A DNA stretch of 48,798 bases from Sphingomonadales bacterium (lineage in GTDB: Bacteria; Pseudomonadota; Alphaproteobacteria; Sphingomonadales; Sphingomonadaceae): contig JAGWTB010000012.1 of NCBI GenBank assembly GCA_028869175.1, positions 1 to 48,798 of the forward strand. Reading direction: 5' to 3'. Each line of letters begins with the position of its first letter. Position 1 is the stretch's first letter. This document shows, piece by piece, positions 1 to 9,829 of this stretch. A model generated the notes under the pieces. The model did not search any database. It was not told where the DNA came from and saw only the letters and a list, made by a program, of their open reading frames with translations. Both the position numbers and the translations under genes were made by a program.

Positions 1-33
1 CTGTAACGCAGCCGCATCCGGGGAGACTGTCCG

Positions 34-567
34 ATGCCGAACCCGTCCATACCGCCCGCCGCTTTCGTCGCCGCCCGCCTGCGGATGCTGGCCGCCGGCT
101 TGCTCGCCATGCTGCTGGCCGCCTGTACGGTCGGCCTTACCCCGGCTTACGATGCCGATCTGGCCGAGGGCCTGAACCAGACCAATCACCAGACCATGGT
201 GCTGTTCGCCGAACTGGAAGAAGGCTCGCCGGCCGCCGACTACGCGGGCCACGCCGGAGACTATGCCAAGGCAATCGGTGCTTTCGCCGAACTGCGCGCG
301 CGTGCCGCTGCTCGCCCGGTGCCGCCGCTGGCTTCGCGCCTGGCCAAGGTGCCGATCGTCCAGTCGTTCTGCCATTCGAAGACCGATCCGACCGCCTGCC
401 TCAATGCCTCGCCCGCCTCGCTCGGCCAGGTGCTCGACACGCTGCGGACGATGCGCGCCACCCACCGCTCGGGCGGGCTGACGCCGGCGCTGGTCGAAGG
501 GTTCGAGCGCGAATATATCACCGCCGTGCAGCAGGCGCTGACGGTGGAATCGGCGCTCAAGCGGTAG
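34..567 (+). CDS. putative exported lipoprotein, unknown function
   Basis: A 177-residue protein. Its N-terminus has Arg residues and then a hydrophobic stretch ending in a lipobox (MLLAAC, Cys31), so it is probably processed by signal peptidase II and anchored in a membrane. The mature part is mostly alpha-helical in appearance, with two further Cys residues around positions 111 and 120 that could form a disulfide. A GGGGAG ribosome site lies about 10 nt before the ATG. I do not recognise the family. The small gene starting at 640 follows on the same strand, so the two may be co-transcribed. The gene upstream lies outside the window. Confidence 0.7.
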   Translation: MPNPSIPPAAFVAARLRMLAAGLLAMLLAACTVGLTPAYDADLAEGLNQTNHQTMVLFAELEEGSPAADYAGHAGDYAKAIGAFAELRARAAARPVPPLASRLAKVPIVQSFCHSKTDPTACLNASPASLGQVLDTLRTMRATHRSGGLTPALVEGFEREYITAVQQALTVESALKR

Positions 568-639
568 GCCAGCGAGCAGCAGGGGTGAAACGAACGGACT
601 TGTGCTGATGTGTTGCCGCAATTTCTGAGGAGACTGCTC

Positions 640-1005
640 GTGGATGCCGCTTCGATCCTGTCAGACATGCGCAGTGCCCTGCTGGGCGAACTGGGCGCCG
701 GCTATTCGGCGATCTCCGGCTTCGTTGAGGACCAGGGCCGCCTGCTTGCCGATCAGGCCGCCTTCATCGCCGAACAGCGCGCCAACGGCGATCTGCGCAC
801 CAACGATGCGCTCTATGCCCATTTCCTCAAGGGGCTGGAAACCAACACCGCCAACATGGCCCGGTCAGTCGCCATGCTCACCGTGCTGACCATCGAGAAG
901 GCGTGGAACGCGATGGCCAACGCGCTGTGGGGCGGCATCCGCGCGATCCTTTCTGCTGCCGGGCTACCCGGTCCGCTGATCCCGGCAAGTCCGCCGCACG
1001 TCTGA
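640..1005 (+). CDS. small hypothetical protein
   Basis: A 121-residue protein of unknown function. I chose the GTG at 640 because a very good ribosome site (GAGGAGA, 627-633) sits 6 nt before it. A GTG 30 nt upstream in the same frame has no such site. The sequence is Ala-rich and looks helical. It has an amphipathic C-terminal half and no convincing signal peptide. It follows the lipoprotein gene by 72 nt on the same strand, which suggests a shared transcript. Codon use and GC-rich third positions match the surrounding genes, so it is probably real. Confidence 0.55.
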   Translation: MDAASILSDMRSALLGELGAGYSAISGFVEDQGRLLADQAAFIAEQRANGDLRTNDALYAHFLKGLETNTANMARSVAMLTVLTIEKAWNAMANALWGGIRAILSAAGLPGPLIPASPPHV

Positions 1006-1068
1006 GTTTTTGGTCGGAACCTGTGGTTTCGGACCGTCCGGCACGGGGCGGTTCCGGGTCAAACCCCG

Positions 1069-4000
1069 TCAATAATCCTTGCTCACCTTGGCGTTCACGC
1101 TTTGCCGTCCGATGGTGGAGACGGAGCCAAGGATCGACAGCCAGTTGGTCACCCGGAATTCAAGGTCGGTGGCGCTGTAGCCGTGGCCGTCGCTGACCAC
1201 TTCGGCGTAGACCCGGCGGCCAAGGTACTTGCCCGCCGCCACGCCGGTGCCGCGCCCGGTCGCCACATCGGCGCTGACGATCCGCAGCCGGTCAAGCCCG
1301 ATGGCCGAGCGCAGCTTGTTGATCGGATCGAGCCCGCCGCCGCCACGCAGGCTGCCCAGTGCGGAAGCCAGTTGCAGCGCTTCGGGCGCGGAAATCTGGG
1401 TGATCGAGCTGCCAAACAGCAGGCGTGACAGCACCTCTTCTTCGGGCATGGCCGGGGTGGAGGTGAAGGTGATTTCCGGCTTGTACGACGTGCCGCCGAC
1501 CAGCACGCGCGCGGTCAGTCCGGTGACGCTGGCCTCTGCGGCGATGTCGAGCCGGGGGTTGGGCGGACTGGAACCGTCGAACAGGATGTGCCCGTGCTGC
1601 AGTTCGAAGCGCCGCCCGGCGAACTCATAGCCGCCGCGCACCAGATCGGCGCGGCCCTGGATCGCGGGGGCGGCGGTGGTACCGCGTATCCGCACGTCGG
1701 CGCTCCATTCGCTGTCCAGGCCCAGCCCGCGCACATCGACCCGGTTCGCGCCATGGGCATCGATCAGGAAGCGCCATGGGGCCATGGCTGCGCGCGGCGG
1801 GGCGATGTCGGCGCGGCGGTTGATCTCGCGGGTGCGGATCGCCGGCAATTGCTCGATCGCGGCGGCGCGGCCCAGTTGCCAGCGCGCGGTATCGATGGCG
1901 ACGCGCCCGGCGATCGTGCCGGCATGCCCGTCGGAGACGATGCGCATCGGCCCGGTCACGGCGGCGGCCATGTCGGATCGGGAAATCACCAGCGCATTGC
2001 GCGCCGCCAGCCGCAGGTCGATCACCGGGCCGTGCTCGCCGATCCCGGCAAGGTCGATGGTGCCGCTACCGCCGACCTGTCCGCCATTGGCGGCGCGGCC
2101 GGAGAGGCTGGTCAGCTCCAGTCGTGATCCGGCGAAGCGCCCGCGCGCGGCAATGCCGGTGATGTCGGTGCCGATCACCGCGCTCTGCAGCCGCATTGCG
2201 TCGCTGGCGAGCGAGCCGTGGATCGCAGGGTTCTCGATCGAGCCGGTAACGTCGGCGGCGAGCGCGACCGGGCCGGTGAGATCAAAGGCGTCGAGCGCCA
2301 CCAGCCGCCACAGCGCGTCCGCCGGGCCATCATAACGTAACTGACCGAACAGGCTGCCAGCGCGCAGCCGCTCGGCCAGGGTGCCACTGGCAGGAAGGGC
2401 GGAAATCCGGCCTTGCACCCGCCCGCGCACCTGCCCGCCTTCGCGCACCACCGCCCGGGTTTCCAGCGCCTGCGCGGTCAGAGTGCCGACCAGCGCCAGA
2501 TCGACCGGGCGCGAGGTGAGCACCAGACCCGAGCGAGTCAGCCCCTTGACCTGCACCCGCGCCGAACCGCTCGGCAGTCCGCCATGCCGCCCGCGGTATT
2601 CGACCAGCCCGGAAGCCTTGCCACCCAGCCCGAGGTCGGCGATGGCAACGTCGGCCAGCGACAGCGGCATATCGGCCATGGCAATGTCCAGCTCGGTGCT
2701 GCGCGAGGCGATGAGCCCCGAGGCGATCACCCTTCCGCCGCCGAAATCGAGCTGGCTGGGGGCGAGCCGCCAGCCATCTTCCTCTGCTGTCAGCACGGCG
2801 CGGCGCGGCATGGTGATGCGCTGGCCGGCGAATTCGCCGTTGCCGTGCAGCGCAATCCGCCCCGGTGCGAGATCGCCCAGCACCTGCAGATCGAACCGGC
2901 TGCCGCGCCGCCCGGCAAGCGCGGCGGTGAAGCGTCCGGTGCCGTCGGTCATCGATCCGTTGGCGGCGATCCGCCCGAGGAACAGGCTCCCGCGCCCGAT
3001 GCCTTGCCCGAAGGCCTTGATCGTGACGGTGGAGTGGCCCTTGACCAGCGAACCGCTCGCTTCCAGCCTGCCGTCGGCAATGGTGAGCGGCACCTCGCCG
3101 GCGAAGCGCGCGTCTTCCGCCACAAGTCCGACGTCGAAGCCCTGACCGCCACCGCGCGGCGCCAGTTTGACCGTGCCGTAAACCCCGCCGCCATTGAGCA
3201 GCAGCGTGCCATCGACCCCGTTCGCCGCCAGCGCCAGCGAACCGGTAACCGTCGTTTGCCAGACCTTGAGCGTCTCGATGGCGATCCGCGTCGGCCCGCC
3301 GCGTCGGGCATAGAGCCCCAGCGTGCCGGTGAACGGCCCGAGCGTCGATTGCCCGGCGGTTTCGATGCGGAACCCTTCGGGTATCGGCGCGAGCGCGACG
3401 CGCACGTCTTTCAGCCCGGCGGCGGGCAGCGGATCGGCAAAGACCAGCGTGGCGCGCGGACCTGCGCCGTCGATCTGCGTTTCGATGGTGAAAGGGCCAT
3501 AGTCGGCATGGGCACCGCGCCCGGCCAGCGTGGTACGGCCGTCCGGCAACCGGCGGCCCGATAGCGTCAGGTTCAGCTTGCGCCCGTTCAGCGTGGCGCG
3601 TTCGATCAGCAGCGGCTGCCCCTGACCCAGCGCCAGCACCCCGGCAAAGCGGATCGGTGCGCCGGCCACGGTCGCCAGCGTTTCGTTGTCCACCCGGGCA
3701 AGGCTGCCGGTCAGATCGGTACGCACCTTCCAGGGGGCGTTGCCGAAGCTGGCGAGCACGGTGCCACGCGCATCGGCCAGACCCACGTTGGCGAGCGGCC
3801 AGCCGCGCAGCGCGGCGTTGCCCGCCAGTCCATATCCGCCGCGCGCCATATCGCCGCGCAGGGTGAGCTGCGCCTCGCCGCCGGGGAGGGTGAGCGCGAG
3901 CCGGTCACCGGTCAGCCGGGTCCCGTCAAGTTGCAGCTCACCGCGCAGGTGCAGATCGACCAGTCGCGGATCGACTGCGGCGGTCCCAGTCACGAGCCGC

Positions 4001-5262
4001 TGCACGGCAAGGTCCAGCGGCAAGTGCCAGACGCCATCGGCAAGGCTGGCCATGCCTTGTGTCGCCGTGCCCTCCAGCCGCACGGTGCCGGCGGAGAGGC
4101 TCGCGGCCTTCAGGCTGTGCTGCGCCGTCATGGCGCGGAACGGGCCGTCCAGTACTGCCGCCAGCACCGCGCCTTCCAGCTGGGTGTTGCCGCCCAGCAG
4201 CGCCGGATCGCGCAGGGTTGCCTGTACGCGGGTGGCGGCGAAGGCATTGCCGGCAAGGTCAACCGGTCCTGCCGCATCGAGCCGCAGCCCTTGCCCCTGC
4301 GCGAACAGGCTGCCGGACAGCACCGAGTTCTTCAGCGTGCCGATCAGGCTCACCGCCACGACATCACCGCTGGCGCGTTTGGCCAGGCCGGTCAGCAGAT
4401 CGGCTGGCCAGACCTGCCCGAGCGCGGCGTAGCGACCGGCAGTGTTGGTCAGCTGCAGCGCGGCGAGACGGGTGCCGTCCTGATCGGCGAGCAACGCGCC
4501 CTGCCAATGGCGCCAGCCTCCGGCCCCGGCGATCCGCGCGCGCAGATTACGGTCGAGTCCGGTCAGGCCCGCGAGCAGCCCGCCACGGGGCGCGGCGTAG
4601 TCCAGCTTGAGGTCGAACCGGTCACGGTCGGGCTCGGCGTCGAGCATGGCGAACAGCCGGTCCTCACCGCCCAGCCTGCCGTCCAGCCGCACCAGCGCGC
4701 GGCCCTTGCGGATATCGGCCTTGCCGTTCAGGTCCACGCGGCGCGGCTTGCCCGCCTCGCCCTTGCCCAGCGCGCCTTGTTCGATGGTGAGGTTTTCGAT
4801 GGCCAGACGGTCAATCCGGATGTCAAAGTTCGGCAGGATCGGCGCGTCGGGGTTGCCCGGTTTCAGCCGGGGCAGGCGCGAAAGCGATCCGCGCTGCAGT
4901 GTCAGTTCGCGCACGTCCAGCCCGCTGGTGAACCAGTGCAGCGGCCGCCAGTCGAGCCGGGCTTCGGGCACGCGCAGGAAAATGCCCTGCGGGTCGGCGA
5001 AGGTGACATTGCGCAGCGTCGCGCGGTTTGACAGCGAACCTTCGATCCGCCCGACTTCGATGCGCAGGCCCGAGGCCGGGGCGTAGCTCGCCAGCCGGTC
5101 GGCAATGAAGCGGTGGCCGATCGGACTATCGAGTACCAGCAGCGCCAGAGCGAGCAGCGCCAGCAGGGCCAGCGGCACCCCCAGCACATAACGCCGCCAG
5201 TGCCGACGTGGTCGAACGGGAACGGCCTCTGGTTCGGGCGCGATCTCGGCGTCGTCGTCCAT
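1069..5262 (-). CDS. tamB: TamB, translocation and assembly module inner-membrane component
   Basis: A 1397-residue protein. TamB-family proteins (DUF490) span the periplasm and work with the outer-membrane protein TamA in outer-membrane biogenesis or lipid transport. Visible features are a basic cytoplasmic start, one membrane anchor at about residues 23-45, a very long run of repetitive beta-strand segments rich in Gly, Leu and Asp, and a C-terminal conserved DUF490 region containing motifs such as VRGGYEFAGRRFEL and PEEEVLSRLLFG. The length is normal for the family. Its ATG overlaps the tamA stop by one base (TGATG), so translation is probably coupled. The partner directly upstream makes the assignment secure. 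Confidence 0.93.
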   Translation of the reverse strand: MDDDAEIAPEPEAVPVRPRRHWRRYVLGVPLALLALLALALLVLDSPIGHRFIADRLASYAPASGLRIEVGRIEGSLSNRATLRNVTFADPQGIFLRVPEARLDWRPLHWFTSGLDVRELTLQRGSLSRLPRLKPGNPDAPILPNFDIRIDRLAIENLTIEQGALGKGEAGKPRRVDLNGKADIRKGRALVRLDGRLGGEDRLFAMLDAEPDRDRFDLKLDYAAPRGGLLAGLTGLDRNLRARIAGAGGWRHWQGALLADQDGTRLAALQLTNTAGRYAALGQVWPADLLTGLAKRASGDVVAVSLIGTLKNSVLSGSLFAQGQGLRLDAAGPVDLAGNAFAATRVQATLRDPALLGGNTQLEGAVLAAVLDGPFRAMTAQHSLKAASLSAGTVRLEGTATQGMASLADGVWHLPLDLAVQRLVTGTAAVDPRLVDLHLRGELQLDGTRLTGDRLALTLPGGEAQLTLRGDMARGGYGLAGNAALRGWPLANVGLADARGTVLASFGNAPWKVRTDLTGSLARVDNETLATVAGAPIRFAGVLALGQGQPLLIERATLNGRKLNLTLSGRRLPDGRTTLAGRGAHADYGPFTIETQIDGAGPRATLVFADPLPAAGLKDVRVALAPIPEGFRIETAGQSTLGPFTGTLGLYARRGGPTRIAIETLKVWQTTVTGSLALAANGVDGTLLLNGGGVYGTVKLAPRGGGQGFDVGLVAEDARFAGEVPLTIADGRLEASGSLVKGHSTVTIKAFGQGIGRGSLFLGRIAANGSMTDGTGRFTAALAGRRGSRFDLQVLGDLAPGRIALHGNGEFAGQRITMPRRAVLTAEEDGWRLAPSQLDFGGGRVIASGLIASRSTELDIAMADMPLSLADVAIADLGLGGKASGLVEYRGRHGGLPSGSARVQVKGLTRSGLVLTSRPVDLALVGTLTAQALETRAVVREGGQVRGRVQGRISALPASGTLAERLRAGSLFGQLRYDGPADALWRLVALDAFDLTGPVALAADVTGSIENPAIHGSLASDAMRLQSAVIGTDITGIAARGRFAGSRLELTSLSGRAANGGQVGGSGTIDLAGIGEHGPVIDLRLAARNALVISRSDMAAAVTGPMRIVSDGHAGTIAGRVAIDTARWQLGRAAAIEQLPAIRTREINRRADIAPPRAAMAPWRFLIDAHGANRVDVRGLGLDSEWSADVRIRGTTAAPAIQGRADLVRGGYEFAGRRFELQHGHILFDGSSPPNPRLDIAAEASVTGLTARVLVGGTSYKPEITFTSTPAMPEEEVLSRLLFGSSITQISAPEALQLASALGSLRGGGGLDPINKLRSAIGLDRLRIVSADVATGRGTGVAAGKYLGRRVYAEVVSDGHGYSATDLEFRVTNWLSILGSVSTIGRQSVNAKVSKDY

Positions 5263-7487
5263 CAGAACGCCTGCCCCAGCGCGACATAGACGCCGATGCG
5301 GCTCTCGCCCGGGCGGCGGTTGAGCGGGGTGCCCAGATCGACCCGGATCGGGCCGAAGCCGGTCTGGTAGCGCACGCCGATCCCCGCCCCGTAGCGCATG
5401 TTGCGGAAGCTGGGCTGCACGCGTTCATCGACATTGCCGGCATCGACGAAGGGCACGACCGACAGCGCCCCGTCGAACAGCCCGGTCTTGATCCGCGCTT
5501 CGAGGCTGAACTCGGTCAGCGAACGACCGCCGCTCGGTTCGCCGGCGGCATCGCGCGGGCCGATCAGCTGATAACCGAAGCCACGCACCGATCCGCCGCC
5601 GCCAGCGTAGAACCGGCGCGACGGGGCGATGTTGGCGATGGCGCTGCCGGGAATAGTCCCCACCCGCACCCGCCCCGCGATCACCGCCTTGCGGCCAATC
5701 GGGTAATAGGCCGAAGCATCCGCCAGAATCCGCGCATAGGAGTGCTGCTGGCCGGCGTCGCGCGACAATTCGGGCGAGACGCGCAAGGCCGCGCGGAAGC
5801 CGCGCGTCGGATCGAGCAGGTCGTCGCTGCCGTCATAGGCGGCGCGCAACGGCAGCGCGGCGATCAGGTAGGTCAGCCGGGAGTTCGACGCGCCCTGAAC
5901 CACCCGCTCACGCTCGTTGGAGGCGAGCAGTTCGAACCCGGCGGACCAGACCCATGGCTTCTGGAAGATCAGCGTGGTCAGCTTCTCGAAGGTGGCGGTC
6001 AGTGCCACGGTGCGCGCCGAATAGGCGGTGCGGTTAACCGTGTCGGCATAGAGATCGACGGTCAGGACCTGATCCCGTCCCTTGAAATTATTGCGCCGGA
6101 AGGTCGCGCCGATGAGCTGCTCCTTGGTTCCGGCAATGCCGCGCACCCGCACCAGGCCTTCGGGCGGGAACAGGTTACGATGCTCCCAGCTCGCCTCAAC
6201 CCGGAAGCCGTCGCCCGAATCGTAGCCCAAGGCCCCGGCGACGGTGCGCAACGGGGCCTTGGCGAGCGTGACGTCAAGCGCCACTTCGCCCGGCTGCCCG
6301 GCGGCCGGCGCGCGGGTTTCGCGCGGGGTGACGGTGACGGCGGAGACAAGGCCGGTCGCCAGGATAGCCCGGCGCAGGTCGTCCACTTCGCTGCGCTTGT
6401 AGGGATCGCCGGCATCGAAGCGGGCAATGTCCGACAAGTGATCGCCGGAGAGGAAGCGCGGCTGGTCGCTGGTGATCGGGCCGTAGCGATATTTGCCGCC
6501 GGGGGTAACTGGCACGGTGAGATCGCCCTGCGCGCGCAGGTGGTCGATCAGCAGGTCGGGCTCGCCCACCTTGCCGAAGGTATAGCCATTTTCGCCCAGC
6601 GCCAGATCGAGCCGGTCCCGCGCGGCGACGATGGCGTCGCTATGCACCGGCTGACCGGGCATCAGGCCGAAATGCTTGCGCAGCAGCGGATAGTCTTCGC
6701 CGGTCTGGCGCAGATCGCCCAGATCGATCTCGCCGAAGCCGAAGCGCGGCCCCGGCACCACATCGAAACGCACGTTGACCCGGGCCGTGGCGCGTTCCTG
6801 CCCCGGCTCTATCCCGCCGATGGTCTGGGTCACCTCGCCGTCGTAATAGCCGTAGATGCGCAGCAGGCGCACCAGCAGGTCCCGGTCGGCGCGAGCGCGC
6901 ACGGCAATCTGGGCGAGATTGTCGTCGCCTTCGCCCTTCAGCGTCACCAGAGCGGAGAGCGAGCGGAAGCGGCTGTCGAAATCGTGACGTTCGGGAAAGG
7001 CAGCGAGATCGGTGGGGAATACCAGTGCCAGCTGCGGGTTGAGCTTGGTGACATCACCCGGCAGATCGACCGGAGCGGCAGCGGCAGGCGCATCGCCCTG
7101 TCCGGTCAGCGCCTCGGCCAGATCGGGATCGGGCGGCAACGCGGCGAGCGCCGGCATGGCAAACTGCTCGTCGGGCCAGGGCAGGGTGATTTCCGGCATC
7201 TCCGCCAGCGGCGAGGTCGGCACCGGCTCGGCTGCTTCACCGGGGGCAGGCGCGGTGGGGGAGGCCTTGGCCCAGTCCTCAGGCGCGGCCACCGCTGCAT
7301 CGGGAATCAGCGCTTCGAGTTCGGGATCGGTCTGGCGCTGCTGCGCGTGCAGCGGGGCGGAGAACAGCAACAGAGCGGCGGCGAGGATGCGGGCGAGAGG
7401 GCGGGAAGCCGCCTCAATCGAACAGCTGGTATTGCTCCTGCCCGCCGGGGACGCCGTCCTTGCCGCTGCCTGTCGGCAGGGGAACAT
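5262..7487 (-). CDS. tamA: TamA, outer-membrane BamA-family beta-barrel protein
   Basis: The outer-membrane partner of TamB. The N-terminus contains a signal-peptide-like stretch ([18 protein letters not shown]). POTRA-like repeats follow in the first half, for example around [10 protein letters not shown]. The second half is an Omp85 beta-barrel with the motif [14 protein letters not shown] and a C-terminal Phe, as expected for BAM recognition. The start is uncertain. The open frame runs far into bpt, and the only ATG near the signal peptide is at 7487, giving 741 residues, a long n-region and a 74-nt overlap with bpt. No good ribosome site is visible there. A non-ATG start closer to the hydrophobic core is possible. 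Confidence 0.9.
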   Translation of the reverse strand: MFPCRQAAARTASPAGRSNTSCSIEAASRPLARILAAALLLFSAPLHAQQRQTDPELEALIPDAAVAAPEDWAKASPTAPAPGEAAEPVPTSPLAEMPEITLPWPDEQFAMPALAALPPDPDLAEALTGQGDAPAAAAPVDLPGDVTKLNPQLALVFPTDLAAFPERHDFDSRFRSLSALVTLKGEGDDNLAQIAVRARADRDLLVRLLRIYGYYDGEVTQTIGGIEPGQERATARVNVRFDVVPGPRFGFGEIDLGDLRQTGEDYPLLRKHFGLMPGQPVHSDAIVAARDRLDLALGENGYTFGKVGEPDLLIDHLRAQGDLTVPVTPGGKYRYGPITSDQPRFLSGDHLSDIARFDAGDPYKRSEVDDLRRAILATGLVSAVTVTPRETRAPAAGQPGEVALDVTLAKAPLRTVAGALGYDSGDGFRVEASWEHRNLFPPEGLVRVRGIAGTKEQLIGATFRRNNFKGRDQVLTVDLYADTVNRTAYSARTVALTATFEKLTTLIFQKPWVWSAGFELLASNERERVVQGASNSRLTYLIAALPLRAAYDGSDDLLDPTRGFRAALRVSPELSRDAGQQHSYARILADASAYYPIGRKAVIAGRVRVGTIPGSAIANIAPSRRFYAGGGGSVRGFGYQLIGPRDAAGEPSGGRSLTEFSLEARIKTGLFDGALSVVPFVDAGNVDERVQPSFRNMRYGAGIGVRYQTGFGPIRVDLGTPLNRRPGESRIGVYVALGQAF

Positions 7488-8271
7488 CGTTGCGGCGGCG
7501 GCTGGCGGCATTGGCGATGAGGCTATCCTGTTCTGCGGCCGAAAGACGTTCCCAGCCGATGCGACCCAGCCTTTCGAGCGGCCGGTAGCGCACCTTGTAC
7601 TGCATCCGGGCCGATCCTTCGACCCAATATCCAAGATAAACGTATGGCAGCGCTTCACGTTCCGCGCGGACGATGTGATCGAGGATGATATAGTTGCCGA
7701 GGCCGGAACGCTGCGCATGATCGGGATCATAGAACGAATAGATCATCGACAGGCCGTCACCCTGCCGGTCGGTCAGGCAGGCGCCGACGAGACGGCCCGG
7801 GGTGACCCCGTCTGCCGATGGCTCGCGGTACTCATAGACGAAGCTGGTGACGGGGGTGTGTTCCACCATGTCGGCGAAATCGACATCGTCCATCGCCGCC
7901 ATGCCGCCGCCGGGATGCCGAGCGCCGAGATAGCGCTGCAGCAGTTCGAACTGCTCGTTGGTTGACCACGGGCGGCAGGCGGTAACGATCAGATCGGCGT
8001 TGCGTTTCAACTCGCGCTTCTGGGTGGACGAGGGCTGGAATTCTCCCGCCACCACCCGCACCGAAACGCAGGCGGTGCAATCGAGGCACGAAGGACGATA
8101 GGCAACAGTCTGGCTGCGGCGAAAACCGATCCGGCCCAGCGCATCGTTCAGCGCATCGGCGTGGGGGCCCTTGAGCTCGGTAAACACCTTCCGCTCGCTC
8201 CGCCCCGGCAGGTACGGACACGGCGCGGGGCTCGTCACGAAGAACCGGGGAAAGCGAACGGGTGCCGTCAC
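7414..8271 (-). CDS. bpt: aspartate/glutamate leucyltransferase (Bpt/Ate family)
   Basis: A 285-residue aminoacyl-tRNA:protein transferase. Family members move Leu (bacterial Bpt) or Arg (Ate1) from tRNA to N-terminal acidic residues and so mark proteins for the N-end-rule ClpAP pathway. Diagnostic segments are [16 protein letters not shown] near the N-terminus, the Cys-containing [16 protein letters not shown] at about residues 58-73, and the GNAT-like C-terminal part with [19 protein letters not shown] and [17 protein letters not shown]. Length is typical. The 3' end overlaps the likely start of tamA, so bpt-tamA-tamB appears to be one transcript led by this gene. Confidence 0.93.
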   Translation of the reverse strand: MTAPVRFPRFFVTSPAPCPYLPGRSERKVFTELKGPHADALNDALGRIGFRRSQTVAYRPSCLDCTACVSVRVVAGEFQPSSTQKRELKRNADLIVTACRPWSTNEQFELLQRYLGARHPGGGMAAMDDVDFADMVEHTPVTSFVYEYREPSADGVTPGRLVGACLTDRQGDGLSMIYSFYDPDHAQRSGLGNYIILDHIVRAEREALPYVYLGYWVEGSARMQYKVRYRPLERLGRIGWERLSAAEQDSLIANAASRRRNDVPLPTGSGKDGVPGGQEQYQLFD

Positions 8272-8480
8272 GGGCTGAAGGATTCCTCTGGCCAGAACGC
8301 AGGCACGAACCCGCGACTTGGGGGACTATGCCGGGGGGCGAGGAATGATGAAAGTCTTTTAACCACGAAAGGGGGTTAACGACTGGCTAATTTGCACAAT
8401 TTCGATCGTGTGAACGGCGGGGCGAAGCACCACCGCGTGACCTCCCGCTCCTCTGCCGAGGCGGGGAGGCTTTGCCCGCG
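8272..8480. other. intergenic region upstream of bpt-tamA-tamB
   Basis: This 209-nt gap holds the upstream region of the bpt operon and the downstream region of ilvA, both on the minus strand. It contains an inverted repeat with TTAACC at 8359-8364 and GGTTAA at 8374-8379, separated by 9 nt, which could be an operator. A weak GC-rich hairpin (CCTCCC and GGGAGG arms, about 8443-8470) may end ilvA transcription but has no U-run. I could not place a convincing promoter. Confidence 0.35.
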
Positions 8481-9731
8481 CTAGTTTAGTTCCACCTGGC
8501 TGACGTCATAGCCCTTCGCGCGCAGCGCTGCCACCAGCGCATCGAGCTGTTCCTTGTCCCGCGCTTCGCATTCGATGTCGGTGATCAGGCCCTTGGCGGG
8601 CAAGTGGGTGAAGATGCGCTGGTGCCAGATCTCGATGATGTTGATCTGGTGCGCATTGAATTCCTGCATCACCTTGAACAGCGCGCCGGGGCGGTCCTGC
8701 AGGGTGAGGCGCAGGCGGGCGAGGCGGCCTGAGCGGGCAAGATCGCGCAGCAGCACGTTGGCAAGCAGGCGAGTATCGATATTGCCGCCGGTCAGCACGA
8801 TGCCGACCTTGCGCCCGGCGAACAGGTGGCGGTGTGCCATTACTGCGGCAAGACCGGCGGCACCCGCGCCTTCGACCACGGTCTTTTCGATCTGCAACAG
8901 CAGCGCCAGCGCGCTCTCCAGTTCGCTCTCGCTGACCAGCACGAAATCGTCGAGCAGTTCGCGCAGCACCTGGCTGGTGAATTCGCCGGGTTCCTTCACC
9001 GCGATGCCTTCGGCCAGGGTATCGCCGCCGATGGGCAGATCGGTGCCCTTGAGCAGGTTGTACATCGAGGGGAACAGTTCCGCCTCCACCCCGATCAGCC
9101 GCACGTCGGGCCGGATCGCCCGCGCCGCTACTCCCATCCCCGAAGCCAGCCCGCCGCCGCCAACCGGGATCGCCAGCGTATCGATCTCGGGCACGTCCTC
9201 CAGCATTTCCAGCGCGACGGTGCCCTGTCCCGCAGCGACATGCGGATCGTCAAAGGGGTGGACGATGGTCAGTCCCAGTTCGTCAGCCAGCTTGATCGCG
9301 TGATCGCGCGCTTCGTCGAAGCTTTCACCTTCGAGCACGACCGTGCCGCCGACCGCCTCGGTCTGCATCACCTTCACCGTCGGCGTGGTGCGCGGCATGA
9401 CGATGGTGACAGGCACGCCCATGCGGCTGCCGTGATAGCTGAGCCCCTGCGCGTGATTGCCCGCCGACGCGGCGATGACCCCGCGGTTGCACCGTTCCGC
9501 CCCCAGCAGCAGCATGGCGTTGAGCGCACCGCGTTCCTTGTAGGCTGCGGTAAACTGCAGGTTCTCGAACTTGAGCCAGATGTCCGCGCCGGTGATCGCG
9601 CTGAGCGTCCTGGAATAGAGCGTCGGGGTGCGGACAACGTGCCCGGAAATCCGCGCCGCTGCTGCGCGCACATCGTCGGCGGTGAGCAGCGCGGCGGCGC
9701 TGGCGGCGGGCTTGGTCGCGGTGTCTGACAT
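8481..9731 (-). CDS. ilvA: threonine ammonia-lyase with ACT domain
   Basis: A 416-residue PLP enzyme that deaminates threonine to 2-oxobutanoate, the first step toward isoleucine. The PLP-binding lysine lies in the segment FTAAYKERGALN. The AASAGNHAQGLSYH loop and the PVGGGGLASG phosphate-binding loop are present. A C-terminal ACT-like domain of about 80 residues (starting near RLTLQDRPGALFKVMQEFN) could bind a regulatory amino acid. I chose the ATG at 9731 (MSDTATK) over an upstream in-frame start, because the extra residues look non-homologous. The gene lies alone between bpt and the divergent dehydrogenase gene. It could be named tdcB-like, since the one-ACT form is shared with catabolic enzymes. 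Confidence 0.9.
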   Translation of the reverse strand: MSDTATKPAASAAALLTADDVRAAAARISGHVVRTPTLYSRTLSAITGADIWLKFENLQFTAAYKERGALNAMLLLGAERCNRGVIAASAGNHAQGLSYHGSRMGVPVTIVMPRTTPTVKVMQTEAVGGTVVLEGESFDEARDHAIKLADELGLTIVHPFDDPHVAAGQGTVALEMLEDVPEIDTLAIPVGGGGLASGMGVAARAIRPDVRLIGVEAELFPSMYNLLKGTDLPIGGDTLAEGIAVKEPGEFTSQVLRELLDDFVLVSESELESALALLLQIEKTVVEGAGAAGLAAVMAHRHLFAGRKVGIVLTGGNIDTRLLANVLLRDLARSGRLARLRLTLQDRPGALFKVMQEFNAHQINIIEIWHQRIFTHLPAKGLITDIECEARDKEQLDALVAALRAKGYDVSQVELN

Positions 9732-9829
9732 GGTGCGCCGCGCCCTAACGGAAAGCGTTGGGCTTGGAAAGCGCAAGTCCGTCCGTGTGGAGGATTGGCC
9801 TCGGCGCAAAAGCCGCTATTGCTGCGGCC

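Noticed and set aside
5208..7520. 770-codon open frame antisense to tamA
   Set aside because: The opposite strand encodes a recognisable Omp85 protein. Long antisense frames are expected at this GC content, and the product has no domain.
8359..8379. CtrA binding site
   Set aside because: The spacing between the TTAA elements is 13 nt, not the 7 nt of the full CtrA box. It is kept only as an inverted repeat.
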